Origin: JABFSM01 sp964439025
Lineage (GTDB): Bacteria; Gemmatimonadota; Gemmatimonadetes; Gemmatimonadales; GWC2-71-9
Direction: 5' to 3'
Assembly (NCBI GenBank): GCA_964439025.1
Contig: CAYTMW010000001.1
Coordinates: 124,001 to 188,000 of the forward strand
DNA length: 64,000 bases
Made by a program: the position numbers and the translations under genes. The number at the start of each line of letters is the position of its first letter. The first letter of the stretch is position 1. Positions 33,876 through 42,300 of the stretch are shown piece by piece. A model generated the notes under the pieces. It saw nothing but the letters and a program-made list of their open reading frames with translations. It made no database searches and was not told the DNA's origin.

Positions 33876-35104
33876 AGGGGCTCGGTCGGATCGAACCCCC
33901 CTGTTGCGGCGGGACCGGCCTTCGTCATCAGGAACCGCGCACTCTCCGCCCGCGAAGGATACGCCGCCCGATAGCTGGCCGACCAAGCTTCGAGGAAGCT
34001 GTGGGCCTCGTGTTCGCGCACCATCGCCCACACCGACCCGCCGAACCCGGCCCCGAACGCCGACGACGCGACTGCGCCGAGCTTTCGGGCGCTTCGCTGC
34101 AGGTGGATGGTCTCGGGAACCTGGTTCCCAAGCCCTCGCTCGGCGCCGGCCTGGGAGCGCTCCACCAGACTCCCTAACCCGGCGACGTCTCCCCGCTCCA
34201 GCAGGTTCCCCACCGCGGGAATGATGTCAAAGCACTCCTCCCAGAACTGATCGAGGCGCGCGAGCAGGGCTTCGCCCCGGTGCTGCCCGTCGAGCCATCG
34301 GGCCAGCAGATGCCGGGCATCGGGCGTTGCCGAGAGCGCGGCAAAGAGCGTTGGATCGTCTCTTCCGGACTTCTCCCGCCACACCCTGAGCAGCTCGGCC
34401 GCGTCTTCGGCCAGGCGATTGTACAGCCCCAGCGCCCCCCGGGTCTTGGCGGCCTCGACGCCGCTTACCGCGACGGCCAGGACGTAACCCGGCGGAAACG
34501 GCACCGCCCGCTCAAAACGCACCGGCATCCAGCCATACTGCACCAGCATGCCGGGACGGGAGCAGAGAATGGCGGTGTGGTCCTGGCTTCCGCCCTGGGT
34601 CCCCACCCCGCCGTCGGCGGCAAAAGGGCCGAAGGCGCGCCCGTTCTCGACCGCGCCCAGGTATCCCGCCAGCGCTTCCCGGTCAGGAATCGCCTCGCGC
34701 CAGGCGGCGCGCTCCTGCAGGCGGTTGGCATCCGCGAGAGCCAGCGCCACCGCCACCACCAGGGCACTGGAGCTGGAGAGCCCGGCGTCCTGGGGAAGGT
34801 CGCTGGTAAATGAAAGATCGAGCCCCGTATCCAATGGCCCGAAGTCCCGCGCCAGCCTCCGTGCGACCGTGGCGGGATAGGCCACCCACTCTCCGCGCGG
34901 TATCTCGAGATCCGGCCCGAGCGGAAGCTCGGCCGTCTGGCCAGTCACGGTATCGGTGATCCGAAAGATTCCGTCGCCCCGCTCTCGGGAGACGACGGAA
35001 ATCCCCTGCTCCGTGGCGCAGATGAGGCTCCGCCCCCCGGCGTAGTCGGTGTGCTTGCCGAGGAACTCGATCCGCCCCGGCACCCGATAGGCGCGGACGG
35101 TCAG
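33872..35104 (-). CDS. Galactokinase-like GHMP sugar kinase, probable CTG start
   Basis: 410 residues if CTG 35104 is the start. GHMP motifs: GRIEFLGKHTDYAGG, the ATP loop LPQDAGLSSSSALVVA, GGSQDHTAIL with the likely catalytic Asp, and AFGAGFGGSVWA. In true galactokinases the first motif is GEHTDYNGG, and that Glu and the Asp hold galactose; here Glu is Lys and Asn is Ala, so another sugar may be phosphorylated. The only standard start, GTG 35083, would delete the first strand (TVRAYRVPG) and has no ribosome site. CTG 35104 overlaps the upstream stop (CTGA) and has GGAGG 7 bases before it. Third gene of a coupled sugar operon. Confidence 0.85.
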   Translation of the reverse strand: MTVRAYRVPGRIEFLGKHTDYAGGRSLICATEQGISVVSRERGDGIFRITDTVTGQTAELPLGPDLEIPRGEWVAYPATVARRLARDFGPLDTGLDLSFTSDLPQDAGLSSSSALVVAVALALADANRLQERAAWREAIPDREALAGYLGAVENGRAFGPFAADGGVGTQGGSQDHTAILCSRPGMLVQYGWMPVRFERAVPFPPGYVLAVAVSGVEAAKTRGALGLYNRLAEDAAELLRVWREKSGRDDPTLFAALSATPDARHLLARWLDGQHRGEALLARLDQFWEECFDIIPAVGNLLERGDVAGLGSLVERSQAGAERGLGNQVPETIHLQRSARKLGAVASSAFGAGFGGSVWAMVREHEAHSFLEAWSASYRAAYPSRAESARFLMTKAGPAATGGFDPTEPL

Positions 35105-35913
35105 GGGCGCACCTCCCGTCCCCGAAGCAGATTCGTCACCACCGGGATATCGGCCCGGCTGGAGAGATCGATGACGGTTTCATCGAATGAAAGCACCCGG
35201 TAGCGCTCGCCCGACTCTCGCATGTTGTGCCGGAGTGCGTCCTGGAGTTCCACCTCGCCGCGGCGCGAAGGCGCGATGACGCGACAGGACGCGAAAATCG
35301 ATGGGGGGAGCACCCACGCATTCATACTCACGAACGGGTCGGAGCCGAAGCTCCGAGCGGTCTCCGGATCGGGTTTTTCGACGATGCGGGTGAGGTAGCC
35401 ATCCGGTGACACTTCGATCAGCGCAAAGTCCAGAATGCGCTCCGGCGGGATGAGACCATCGCGCACCAGCCCGGACCGGCGAAAGCCCGCCAGCCCGGGA
35501 CCGTCGAGCTTACGCAGCGCCTCGAGCGCCGCCCTGGGATAGAGATTGTCGGCGTTCACCGCGAGAAACGGTTCTCCAGCGGAGAACGACTCCGCAGCGA
35601 GCACCGCGTCGGCGGTGCCGAGGGGCCGCTCCTGGATAGCAAACTCGACCGTGACGCGCTCCGGGCTACCGGCACCGCTGTAGTACTCGCGCACCGCGTG
35701 GTGCTCCGGGCCGATGACGAGGCAAACTCTGCTGTACCCCGCATCGGCCAGCCCGCTCAGCACATGATCGAGAAAGGGCCGGCCGATCGGGATCATCCCC
35801 TTCTGACCTTCGCCCGCCCTCGCTTCCTGTTCCGGATCCAGTGCAACCCCGGGCTCGGCGCGCCGCATCCGGGTGCCTAACCCGCGGGCCAGAATGACCG
35901 CCTTGCCGGTCAG
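35101..35913 (-). CDS. Sugar-phosphate nucleotidyltransferase, probable CTG start
   Basis: 270 residues from CTG 35913. It joins a sugar 1-phosphate and an NTP into an NDP-sugar. The nucleotide loop KAVILARGLGTRMR lies at residues 4-17, upstream of the first ATG at 35868, so a start there would destroy the active site. No ATG, GTG or TTG occurs in frame before the upstream stop region; CTG 35913 overlaps the symporter stop (CTGA) with AGGAG 8 bases upstream. Other motifs: GKGMIPIG-like QKGMIPIGRPFLDH, LGTADAVLAAE, LAVNADNLYP (metal Asp), LTRIVEKPDP. Pairs with the downstream kinase in a salvage route: sugar, sugar-1-P, NDP-sugar. Confidence 0.85.
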   Translation of the reverse strand: MTGKAVILARGLGTRMRRAEPGVALDPEQEARAGEGQKGMIPIGRPFLDHVLSGLADAGYSRVCLVIGPEHHAVREYYSGAGSPERVTVEFAIQERPLGTADAVLAAESFSAGEPFLAVNADNLYPRAALEALRKLDGPGLAGFRRSGLVRDGLIPPERILDFALIEVSPDGYLTRIVEKPDPETARSFGSDPFVSMNAWVLPPSIFASCRVIAPSRRGEVELQDALRHNMRESGERYRVLSFDETVIDLSSRADIPVVTNLLRGREVRP

Positions 35914-37682
35914 GCCGCCGACTCCTTCGACCAGAGCTGGGGCAGGAGTCGCAGGAGCCCGATGCCGCTCAGGACGAACAGCACCAGCCAGACCAGCCCC
36001 TGCGCGGTCTTCCCGTACATGAAGCTTCCCGTCCCGAAGAGCGCCGCATACACGACGGTGCAGCCCAGCACCCAGCCGAGCAGCGACTGCGGGAGGCTGT
36101 CGGGGCTCTCGACCGGCCCGGCCTCAGTCGAGATCGGCTTCCACCCCGGGCCCGCCGGGCGCACCAGCCGGTAGAACTTGATCAGTGTCTCCCGGTCGGC
36201 GGGCTCGGTGATCAGGGTCACCGTCACCCACACCACCGTGGTGATGCCGACGGTCAGCAGCAGCGAGAACACCGGCGAGACCGGATGAGCCGGCGTGTCG
36301 CGCAGGAAGAGCAGCAGCGAGGTGAGGAACGAGCTCCCCATGGCCGAGATCTCGCTCCAGGCGTTAATCCGCCACCAGAACCAGCGCAGCAGATAAATCA
36401 GCCCTGTGCCGGCGCCGATCGAGAGCAGGAGCTGAAAGGTCTTGGCCGCCGTCTGCAGCCGGAAGGTGAGCAGCCCGGCCAGCAGCATGAGGAGTGCCGT
36501 CACCATGCGGGCAACCATCACATAGTGCTTCTCGTCCCGGCCCGGTTTCATGAAGCGGCGGTAGAAATCGTGCACCAGATACGAGGTGCCCCAGTTGAGA
36601 TGGGTCGAGATAGTCGAGACGTATGCCGCGAGCAGCCCCGCCACCATCAGCCCAAGCCAGCCGACCGGGAGGAAGCGCAGCATGGCCGGATAGGCCATGT
36701 CGTGGCCGATCAGCGACGGATCGACGTACGGAAAGGTGCGCCCGATGTCGGCCAGCGTCGGATAGACCAGGATCGAGGCCAGCGCCACGATGATCCAGGG
36801 CCAGGAGCGGAGGGCGTAATGGGCCACGTTGAAGAAGAGTGTGCCGGCCAGCGCGTCGCGCTCGCTCTTGGACGCGAGCATCCGCTGGGCGATATAGCTA
36901 CCGCCCCCCGGCTCGGCACCGGGATACCAAACCGACCACCATTGGACCGTGAGCGGTATGACCAGCACCGACAGGGTCATGCCCCAGTCGCCGAAATCGG
37001 GAATGAGGCTCAGGGTCTGCGGATCGATGCGCTGGACCAGACCCGCGAGCCCGCCGACTTCAGGTTGCTTGAGCGCGAAATACGCCGCCGCGAACGACCC
37101 GGCCATCGCGATGCCGAACTGAATGAAATCGGTGACCAGCACCCCCCAGAGCCCCGACGTCGCCGCGAAGGCGATGTTGAGCACGGCGCAAATGACCAGC
37201 GTCTGCCACATCGGCCAGCCCAGCATCACGTTGGCGATCTTGGCCGCGGCGAGATTCACCGAAGCCATGATCACGCAGTTGAAGAAGAGGCCGAGGTAGA
37301 CGGCGCGGAAGCCGCGGACGAAGGTGGCGGCCCGGCCGGCGTAGCGGATCTCGTAGAACTCGAGGTCAGTGAGCACCCGGGAGCGGCGCCAGAGCCGGGC
37401 GTAGAAGAAGACGGTCGCCATGCCGGTGAGCAGGAAGGCCCACCACTGCCAGTTGTTGGCGACGCCTTTCTCGCGGACCAGGTTGGTGACCAGGTTCGGG
37501 GTGTCGGTGCTGAAGGTCGTCGCCACCATCGAGACGCCGACCAGCCACCAGGGCGCCGAGCGCCCCGAAGTGAAGAACTCGGCGGTGCTGCTGCCGGCCC
37601 GGCGGGCGAGGAGGACGGCGGGGGCGAAGGAGATGAGGATGCTGGCGACAACGATCAGCCAATCCAGCGGGACAAGGTGCAT
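35910..37682 (-). CDS. Sodium:solute symporter (SSS family), sugar-type
   Basis: 590 residues with about 14 membrane helices. TM1 has DWLIVVASILISFAPAVLLA, followed by STAEFFTSGRSAPWWLVGVS, the SSS signature region, and TFSTDTPNLVTNLV for the ion site. ATG 37682 has AGGAG close upstream. The open frame begins 28 codons earlier, but there it is made of octamer repeats (ending CLLASLPPCLSGAC), so that part is unlikely to be the native start. First gene of the operon with nucleotidyltransferase and kinase, so the solute is probably the sugar they activate. Confidence 0.9.
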   Translation of the reverse strand: MHLVPLDWLIVVASILISFAPAVLLARRAGSSTAEFFTSGRSAPWWLVGVSMVATTFSTDTPNLVTNLVREKGVANNWQWWAFLLTGMATVFFYARLWRRSRVLTDLEFYEIRYAGRAATFVRGFRAVYLGLFFNCVIMASVNLAAAKIANVMLGWPMWQTLVICAVLNIAFAATSGLWGVLVTDFIQFGIAMAGSFAAAYFALKQPEVGGLAGLVQRIDPQTLSLIPDFGDWGMTLSVLVIPLTVQWWSVWYPGAEPGGGSYIAQRMLASKSERDALAGTLFFNVAHYALRSWPWIIVALASILVYPTLADIGRTFPYVDPSLIGHDMAYPAMLRFLPVGWLGLMVAGLLAAYVSTISTHLNWGTSYLVHDFYRRFMKPGRDEKHYVMVARMVTALLMLLAGLLTFRLQTAAKTFQLLLSIGAGTGLIYLLRWFWWRINAWSEISAMGSSFLTSLLLFLRDTPAHPVSPVFSLLLTVGITTVVWVTVTLITEPADRETLIKFYRLVRPAGPGWKPISTEAGPVESPDSLPQSLLGWVLGCTVVYAALFGTGSFMYGKTAQGLVWLVLFVLSGIGLLRLLPQLWSKESAA

Positions 37683-37694
37683 GCATGCTCCTGA

Positions 37695-37733
37695 GAGGCA
37701 AGGAGGCAAGGAGGCAAGGAGGCAAAGTGGCGG
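37695..37733 (-). repeat. GGAGGCAA octamer array, copy 2
   Basis: Four units of AGGCAAGG in a row, ending AGGCAAAGTGG. It lies in the divergent space between the symporter and ada. On the bottom strand it encodes LASLPPCL-type peptide just upstream of the symporter start. Confidence 0.85.
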
Positions 37734-37822
37734 GAACGGATCCAAGATTAGTTTGAAAGCGGCCAAATTGCTTGTCCGTTCTTCGGTGGCCCAGAGACTG
37801 GCGCTTCCCTACCTTGCTCCCC

Positions 37823-38917
37823 ATGATTGCCACCGTGACTTCGACTCCTTACCGCCCCCGCACCCTCCTGCACGGCCCGACCGAGCTGCACCGGGCCGTG
37901 GACCGGCGCGACCCCTCCTACGAGGGACTCTTCCTCGTCGGGGTCAAGACCACCCGGATCTTCTGTCGTCCCACCTGCCATTCCAAGCAGGCCAAACCTG
38001 AAAATCGTGAATTCTTCGCGACCCCAAGCGATGCCAGCGCGGCCGGCTACCGGCCCTGCCTCCGCTGCAAGCCGCTGGAACGCGCGGGCGAGCACCCTGA
38101 GTGGGTGCAGCGGATACTCACCGCGCTCGACAAGGAGCCGACCCGGCGCCTCACCGACGCCGCGCTCGGCAAGATGGGCATCGTGCCCGCCACCGCGCGG
38201 CGCTACTTCCTCGGGAGATTCGGCATGACACTGCACTCCTACGCGCGCGCCCGGCGGCTCGGGGTCGCCCTCGGCCGCCTGCAGGAGGGCAGCGCCGTCA
38301 CCCCCACCGCCTTCGACAGCGGCTTCGAGTCGGACAGCGGCTTCCGCGACGCCTTCAAGAAGCTGTTCGGCAAGAACCCCGGCGAGGCGAGGGGAACCGC
38401 GCCGATCGTCGCCACACTTCTGCCGAGCCCGCTGGGTCCGCTCCTCGCCGCAGCGACCGAGGACGGCCTCTGCATGCTGGAGTACGCCGATCGGGACAAG
38501 CTGCCGAAACAGGCCGCCGACCTGATGCGGTTCTACGGCCGCCCGGTGGTGCCGGGCAAGAACGAGCACATCGACCGGATCGTGCGGGAGCTGGAGGAGT
38601 ATTTTTCCGGCGAGCGGCAGGACTTCAGCGTGCCGCTCGATCTCAAGGGCACCGAGTTCCAGGAAAAGGTCTGGAAGGAGCTGCTCAACATTCCGTTCGG
38701 CGAGACGATTTGCTACGAGGCGCTCGCCATCCGGATCGGGAAGCCGACGGCGCAGCGGGCGGTGGGCCTCGCCAACGGACGCAACCGGCTGCCGATCGTG
38801 ATTCCCTGTCACCGGGTGATTCAGAAGAACGGACAGCTGCGAGGGTACGGCGGAGGGTTATGGAGGAAGCAGTTTTTGCTGGATCTGGAGAAGGTGGCAA
38901 AGAGGCAAGGAGGCTAA
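37823..38917 (+). CDS. ada: Ada-type DNA alkylation repair protein and transcription regulator
   Basis: 364 residues from ATG 37823. The N-terminal zinc domain has FCRPTCHSKQ and GYRPCLRCKP, four cysteines of which the first accepts methyl groups from phosphotriesters. An AraC-like helix-turn-helix follows (LTDAALGKMGIVPATARRYF). The C-terminal methyltransferase has FQEKVWKELLNIPFGETICY and VIPCHRVIQKNG, with the O6-methylguanine acceptor Cys in PCHR. Methylated Ada usually activates its own gene. The last codons (AKRQGG) and the TAA stop lie inside an octamer repeat. Confidence 0.93.
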   Translation: MIATVTSTPYRPRTLLHGPTELHRAVDRRDPSYEGLFLVGVKTTRIFCRPTCHSKQAKPENREFFATPSDASAAGYRPCLRCKPLERAGEHPEWVQRILTALDKEPTRRLTDAALGKMGIVPATARRYFLGRFGMTLHSYARARRLGVALGRLQEGSAVTPTAFDSGFESDSGFRDAFKKLFGKNPGEARGTAPIVATLLPSPLGPLLAAATEDGLCMLEYADRDKLPKQAADLMRFYGRPVVPGKNEHIDRIVRELEEYFSGERQDFSVPLDLKGTEFQEKVWKELLNIPFGETICYEALAIRIGKPTAQRAVGLANGRNRLPIVIPCHRVIQKNGQLRGYGGGLWRKQFLLDLEKVAKRQGG

Positions 38918-38937
38918 GAGGCAAGGAGGCAATGTGG
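38892..38937 (+). repeat. GGAGGCAA octamer array, copy 3, spanning a gene end and a gene start
   Basis: About five degenerate 8-bp units from 38895. They encode the last residues of Ada, supply its stop codon in a variant unit (GGAGGCTAAG), and the last unit's AGGAGG lies 6-7 bases before the GTG of the DoxX-like gene, where it serves as the ribosome site. Confidence 0.8.
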
Positions 38938-39410
38938 CGGTACCGGAACCGCTGGAACCACTCGATCGGCGGCTCACCGCGTGGATGGCCAAGCATGGGG
39001 TGACGCTGACTCGGCTGGCTCTGGGCATCGTGTTCACCTGGTTCGGCGCGCTCAAGTTTTTCCCGGGCACCAGCCCTGCGGAGACGCTCGCCACCGATAC
39101 GATTCTTCGGCTCACCGGAGGCAACGTGCCCCGCGATGTGTCGCTGGTCGGACTCGCGATCTGGGAGGTCCTGATCGGGATCGGGTTGCTGACCGGAAAA
39201 CTCCTGCGGGTGACGCTGCTCCTGCTCTTCCTGCAGATGGCCGGGACGATGCTGCCGCTGCTCTTCTTCCCCGATGAGACGTTCGTGAAGTTTCCATTCG
39301 TCCCGGCCCTCGAGGGTCAGTACATCATCAAGAATCTGGTGCTGATCAGCGCGGCGATTGTGGTGGGGGCGACGGTGCGGGGGGGACGGCTGAAGAGTAC
39401 GGCGGGGTAA
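38934..39410 (+). CDS. DoxX-like membrane protein
   Basis: 158 residues with four membrane helices: LTRLALGIVFTWFGALKFFP, VSLVGLAIWEVLIGIGLLTG, VTLLLLFLQMAGTMLPLLFF, YIIKNLVLISAAIVVGA. The plan matches DoxX/DoxD and YkgB-type proteins, often linked to sulfur or thiol redox, but no enzyme activity can be assigned. The start is GTG 38934; its Shine-Dalgarno sequence is provided by the octamer repeat. Confidence 0.8.
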   Translation: MAVPEPLEPLDRRLTAWMAKHGVTLTRLALGIVFTWFGALKFFPGTSPAETLATDTILRLTGGNVPRDVSLVGLAIWEVLIGIGLLTGKLLRVTLLLLFLQMAGTMLPLLFFPDETFVKFPFVPALEGQYIIKNLVLISAAIVVGATVRGGRLKSTAG

Positions 39411-39415
39411 TGCGT

Positions 39416-39478
39416 TGGGACGCGACGGCGCGGAGACGCGGAGTAACCACCCCGCGTCCCCGCGTCTTTGCGTCCTAC
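39416..39478. terminator. Repeat-based hairpin between convergent genes
   Basis: GGGACGCGACGGCGCGGAGA on the left and CCGCGTCCCCGCGTCTTTGC on the right are approximate complements around TAACCAC. The right side is also an 8-bp tandem array (GACGCAAA, GACGCGGG on the bottom strand). Placed between two converging genes it could end transcription in both directions; there is no T-run. Confidence 0.5.
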
Positions 39479-39485
39479 GACTTCC

Positions 39486-39950
39486 CTACAGGGTAAAGTT
39501 CAACCCCGCCGCAATCTGGAACCGGCTGCCATCGCCGAGGATGAGGCGCGGCTCGACGAACGGATGAATCCGTCCCTTGAGCGATTCGGCGCCAACGAAG
39601 AGGTTGAGGCCGAGATTGGTGTTCGAGAATCCGCCGGCCGAGGACCGGCTGATGTTCAATCCGCTTCCGATGTAGAGCCAGTGCGGCTGCGAGCTGGCGA
39701 CCCGGTACTTCAGATCGGCATTGATATTCCAGAACGAGCCATCGCCCAGGTAAAGCATGAACGAGGGATAGAACTCCAGCCGCCGCATGATCGGCACGCC
39801 GACCTGCACTCCGAGTCCGACTTTCTTGGCGTCGATGTCATAGGCGATCTGGGGTCCGATGTGCAAGCGATCGGTCTGTGCCGCCGCCACCGCCGTCAGG
39901 GCCGGTAACATCGCCAACGCTACTACTGCTCCGCGCAGCCGTGCCTTCAT
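39486..39950 (-). CDS. Small outer-membrane beta-barrel protein
   Basis: 154 residues. Signal peptide to VAAAQ. The rest alternates polar and hydrophobic residues in about eight strands (RLHIGPQIAYDIDAKKVGLG, VQVGVPIMRRLEFYPSF, HWLYIGSGLNIS, FQIAAGLNFTL), ending in the hydrophobic strand typical of barrels. No enzymatic motif. Confidence 0.75.
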   Translation of the reverse strand: MKARLRGAVVALAMLPALTAVAAAQTDRLHIGPQIAYDIDAKKVGLGVQVGVPIMRRLEFYPSFMLYLGDGSFWNINADLKYRVASSQPHWLYIGSGLNISRSSAGGFSNTNLGLNLFVGAESLKGRIHPFVEPRLILGDGSRFQIAAGLNFTL

Positions 39951-40130
39951 AAACGATCCTCCTCAACGGGGATACTCAGTTGGCCGAATTCCGCCCTTTC
40001 CTGCGCCCACGGTGACGAAGATTGCGCCACCCCGTACACAATATAGTACGACTCAGCGCTAAAGCGAGACCCTAAGCTCTTGTGGCATCAACTGATATAT
40101 TGTGGGACACCCAGATCCCGGGAGGGGCTC

Positions 40131-40343
40131 ATGAGTCCACGCGAGGGGTTCGGAATCGTGGTACGGACGGTGGGGTTGGGCCTGATCCTGCACGGTGCGG
40201 CCCGGGCGCTCGGCGCCATCTCCATGGGGGTCTGGAGCGTGCGCGGACTCTGGCTGCACGCGATTCTCGCGATCGGGGTGGGGATCTGGATGCTGGGGGG
40301 GGCGAAGCAGCTGGTGGGGTGGGCGTATAAAGGAGAGCAGTGA
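40131..40343 (+). CDS. 70-residue two-helix membrane protein
   Basis: ATG 40131 follows GGGAGGGGCTC. Two hydrophobic helices, IVVRTVGLGLILHGAARAL and GLWLHAILAIGVGIWML, separated by a short loop. No family recognised. TATATTGT near 40096 could be part of its promoter. Its TGA lies inside a GTGAGCG repeat unit. Confidence 0.6.
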   Translation: MSPREGFGIVVRTVGLGLILHGAARALGAISMGVWSVRGLWLHAILAIGVGIWMLGGAKQLVGWAYKGEQ

Positions 40344-40390
40344 GCGGAACCTACCTTAGGGTATTTCCCGCTCACCGCTCACCGCTCATC
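40341..40390. terminator. GTGAGCG heptamer hairpin carrying both stops of convergent genes
   Basis: GTGAGCGGAA at 40340 and TTTCCCGCTCACCGCTCACC at about 40362 are complementary, with CTACCTTAGGGTA between. The bottom strand has three GTGAGCG units. The upstream gene's TGA and the converging gene's TGA both fall in the units. Confidence 0.55.
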
Positions 40391-41249
40391 TCCCTATCGA
40401 CACCCCCAGCCCGAGCACCGCGCCCGCGATGTCCCTGAGATCCCTGTCGCGCGGAAGCCGGAGCGTCACGCGCGGACGCACGCGGCCGGAGCGGAGCTCC
40501 AGCATGCCGGTGATCTGGTGGTGGGTGCGCTCGTTGAAGCCCTTGGGATTGCAGTCGGGTTCGCTCACGGGGCAGGCGAAGGCGTGATCGGGAGCGGTGA
40601 TCAAGTAGCGCCCGGTGAGCGCCACGGTCGCCAGGAAGCGGGCGCCTTCGTATCCCGTGCGGACGCCGTAGTCGAAATATGTCTCGGCGTCGGCGCCGGG
40701 GTCGCCGCTGGTGTTCAGCTGCAGCGAGCCCGCGCCGCGGGCGCCGAACATGAGTCCGTCACTCCGGGCGCGACGATACTCGAGCCCACCCCGCACAGTG
40801 AGCACATTGGCGCTATAGGCTTCGAAGTCATCGTATTCCGAGATGGAACCCGCCGCGAGCGCCCGGGCGGCGATCGCTGTCGTGGGCTGCCTGCTCGCCG
40901 GGAGCCTGACGCCGAGGATCCCGGAGACCTGCTTGGCATCATCGCCGATTCGAAGCCCGATGTAGGGGTTGCCGAGCCGGATCGAGGACGATGCATCGCC
41001 ACCCGCGCGCGCAACGGGAATGTCGGCCTCGAGGCGGAATCCCTCCCCGGCCCTGAGACTCAGCGACGGGACGAAGGTCCCCGTGAAAAACTTGTGATCG
41101 TCGCCCTTGAGGAACGGCAGCGCGAAGTCGAACCGGAAGGCGTCCCGACCCTGTTCATCGTGCCAGTAGCGTTGCGCGTGGACCACTGTCGCCGGGACGG
41201 CCATCGCGGTCAGGACGATCAACGGACTCAGGACACGGGTCAGACGCAT
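40386..41249 (-). CDS. Exported beta-rich protein, probable outer-membrane barrel
   Basis: 287 residues with a signal peptide ending VVHAQ. The mature part is built of amphipathic strands: AFRFDFALPFLKGDDHKFFT, IGLRIGDDAKQVSGILGVRL, VRGGLEYRRARSDGL, RFLATVALTGRYLITAPDH, and ends RPRVTLRLPRDR, then VLGLGVSI. A Cys pair (FACPVSEPDCNP) may form a loop disulfide. No family identified; a porin-like or surface barrel is likely. Confidence 0.65.
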   Translation of the reverse strand: MRLTRVLSPLIVLTAMAVPATVVHAQRYWHDEQGRDAFRFDFALPFLKGDDHKFFTGTFVPSLSLRAGEGFRLEADIPVARAGGDASSSIRLGNPYIGLRIGDDAKQVSGILGVRLPASRQPTTAIAARALAAGSISEYDDFEAYSANVLTVRGGLEYRRARSDGLMFGARGAGSLQLNTSGDPGADAETYFDYGVRTGYEGARFLATVALTGRYLITAPDHAFACPVSEPDCNPKGFNERTHHQITGMLELRSGRVRPRVTLRLPRDRDLRDIAGAVLGLGVSIGR

Positions 41250-41367
41250 AGTGTGATTCCTCGGTCACGGAAGGGAGTCATGCCGGCTTCGGCGCGCCTC
41301 GGGAGGGCCCGCACGTGCCCAATAGGATGAAGCCAAAGCCCTCCGGAGGGAAGGGGGGAGCATCCGG

Positions 41368-42300
41368 TTGAACGGGTCCGCCCTCGCGATTCTCAATCCC
41401 ACATCAGGTAGGGGACGTGCTACCGGGCTCTGGCGGCGGCTCCGGCCGGCCCTCGAAGCGCACTTCCCCCGCCTCGTGGTATACGAGACCACGGGACCCG
41501 GCGACGCCGAGGCCCGGGCTGCCGAATGGGCCCGCTCCGGGGAAACCGCGGCGATCATCGTTGTGGGCGGGGACGGCACCATCCACGAAGCGGTGAACGG
41601 CCTCGCCGGGGCGGGGTCGCCGGTCCCCCTGGGCGTGATCCCCGCGGGGACCGGGAACGACTTCGCCAGGAACGCCGGAATCCCTCTCGATCCCGAGCTC
41701 GCGATCGCGAAGCTCGGGCAGGGTGCCAGGAGACGCCTCGACCTGGGCCGCCTCAGCTTCCACGAGCCCGGCGGTGCCGAGCGGAGCGTGGTCTTCCTCA
41801 ATTCCACCTCGGTCGGTGTGAGTCCCGCCGCCAATCGGCACGCACAGAGGCTCGGGCGTTTCCTCCCCGGCCGGCTCTGCTATGTGACGGGAGGTGTGGT
41901 CGCGCTGCTCACCGAGCCCCGGCGGCGATTCACCGTGACAGAGGCGGGCGGGACCGTCCATGAGGGGAGCGCCCTCAACATCACTGTCGCCAACGGGGCG
42001 GGGTTCGGCAGCGGGATGCGGATCTCACCCGAATCGTCTCCCTGGGATGGCGTGCTCGAACGGGTGATCATCGAGCGGGTCGGACTCGTCCGCGCCCTGC
42101 TGGCGTTCTCGCGTTTGCGGCGCGGCGCTCACATCGGCATGCCGGAAGTCACAGTGACGAAGACGGCGGCGACTACGACGATCGAATCTGCAGGGTCACC
42201 GCTGCATGTAGAGGCCGACGGCCATGATTTCCTTGCGGAAGGCAGGATCACGGTGTCGTTGGAGCCTGGAGCTATTCGGGTGCTGGGGGCTGGGGACTAG
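41368..42300 (+). CDS. Diacylglycerol/lipid kinase family protein (DagK/YegS-like)
   Basis: 310 residues from TTG 41368, preceded by a purine-rich AGGGAAGGGGGGAG. ILNPTSGRGRA and the nucleotide motif VVGGDGTIHEAVNGLAG are diagnostic of the fold, followed by LGVIPAGTGNDFARNAGIPL. It phosphorylates a lipid such as diacylglycerol or a sphingoid-like base at the membrane. The last residues and the TAG stop are in a GGGGACT heptamer array shared with the converging gene. Confidence 0.9.
   Translation: MNGSALAILNPTSGRGRATGLWRRLRPALEAHFPRLVVYETTGPGDAEARAAEWARSGETAAIIVVGGDGTIHEAVNGLAGAGSPVPLGVIPAGTGNDFARNAGIPLDPELAIAKLGQGARRRLDLGRLSFHEPGGAERSVVFLNSTSVGVSPAANRHAQRLGRFLPGRLCYVTGGVVALLTEPRRRFTVTEAGGTVHEGSALNITVANGAGFGSGMRISPESSPWDGVLERVIIERVGLVRALLAFSRLRRGAHIGMPEVTVTKTAATTTIESAGSPLHVEADGHDFLAEGRITVSLEPGAIRVLGAGD

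Noticed and set aside
36285..37694. Open frame of 469 codons antisense to the symporter
   Set aside because: Composition dominated by Glu, Arg, His and Gly; no family pattern.
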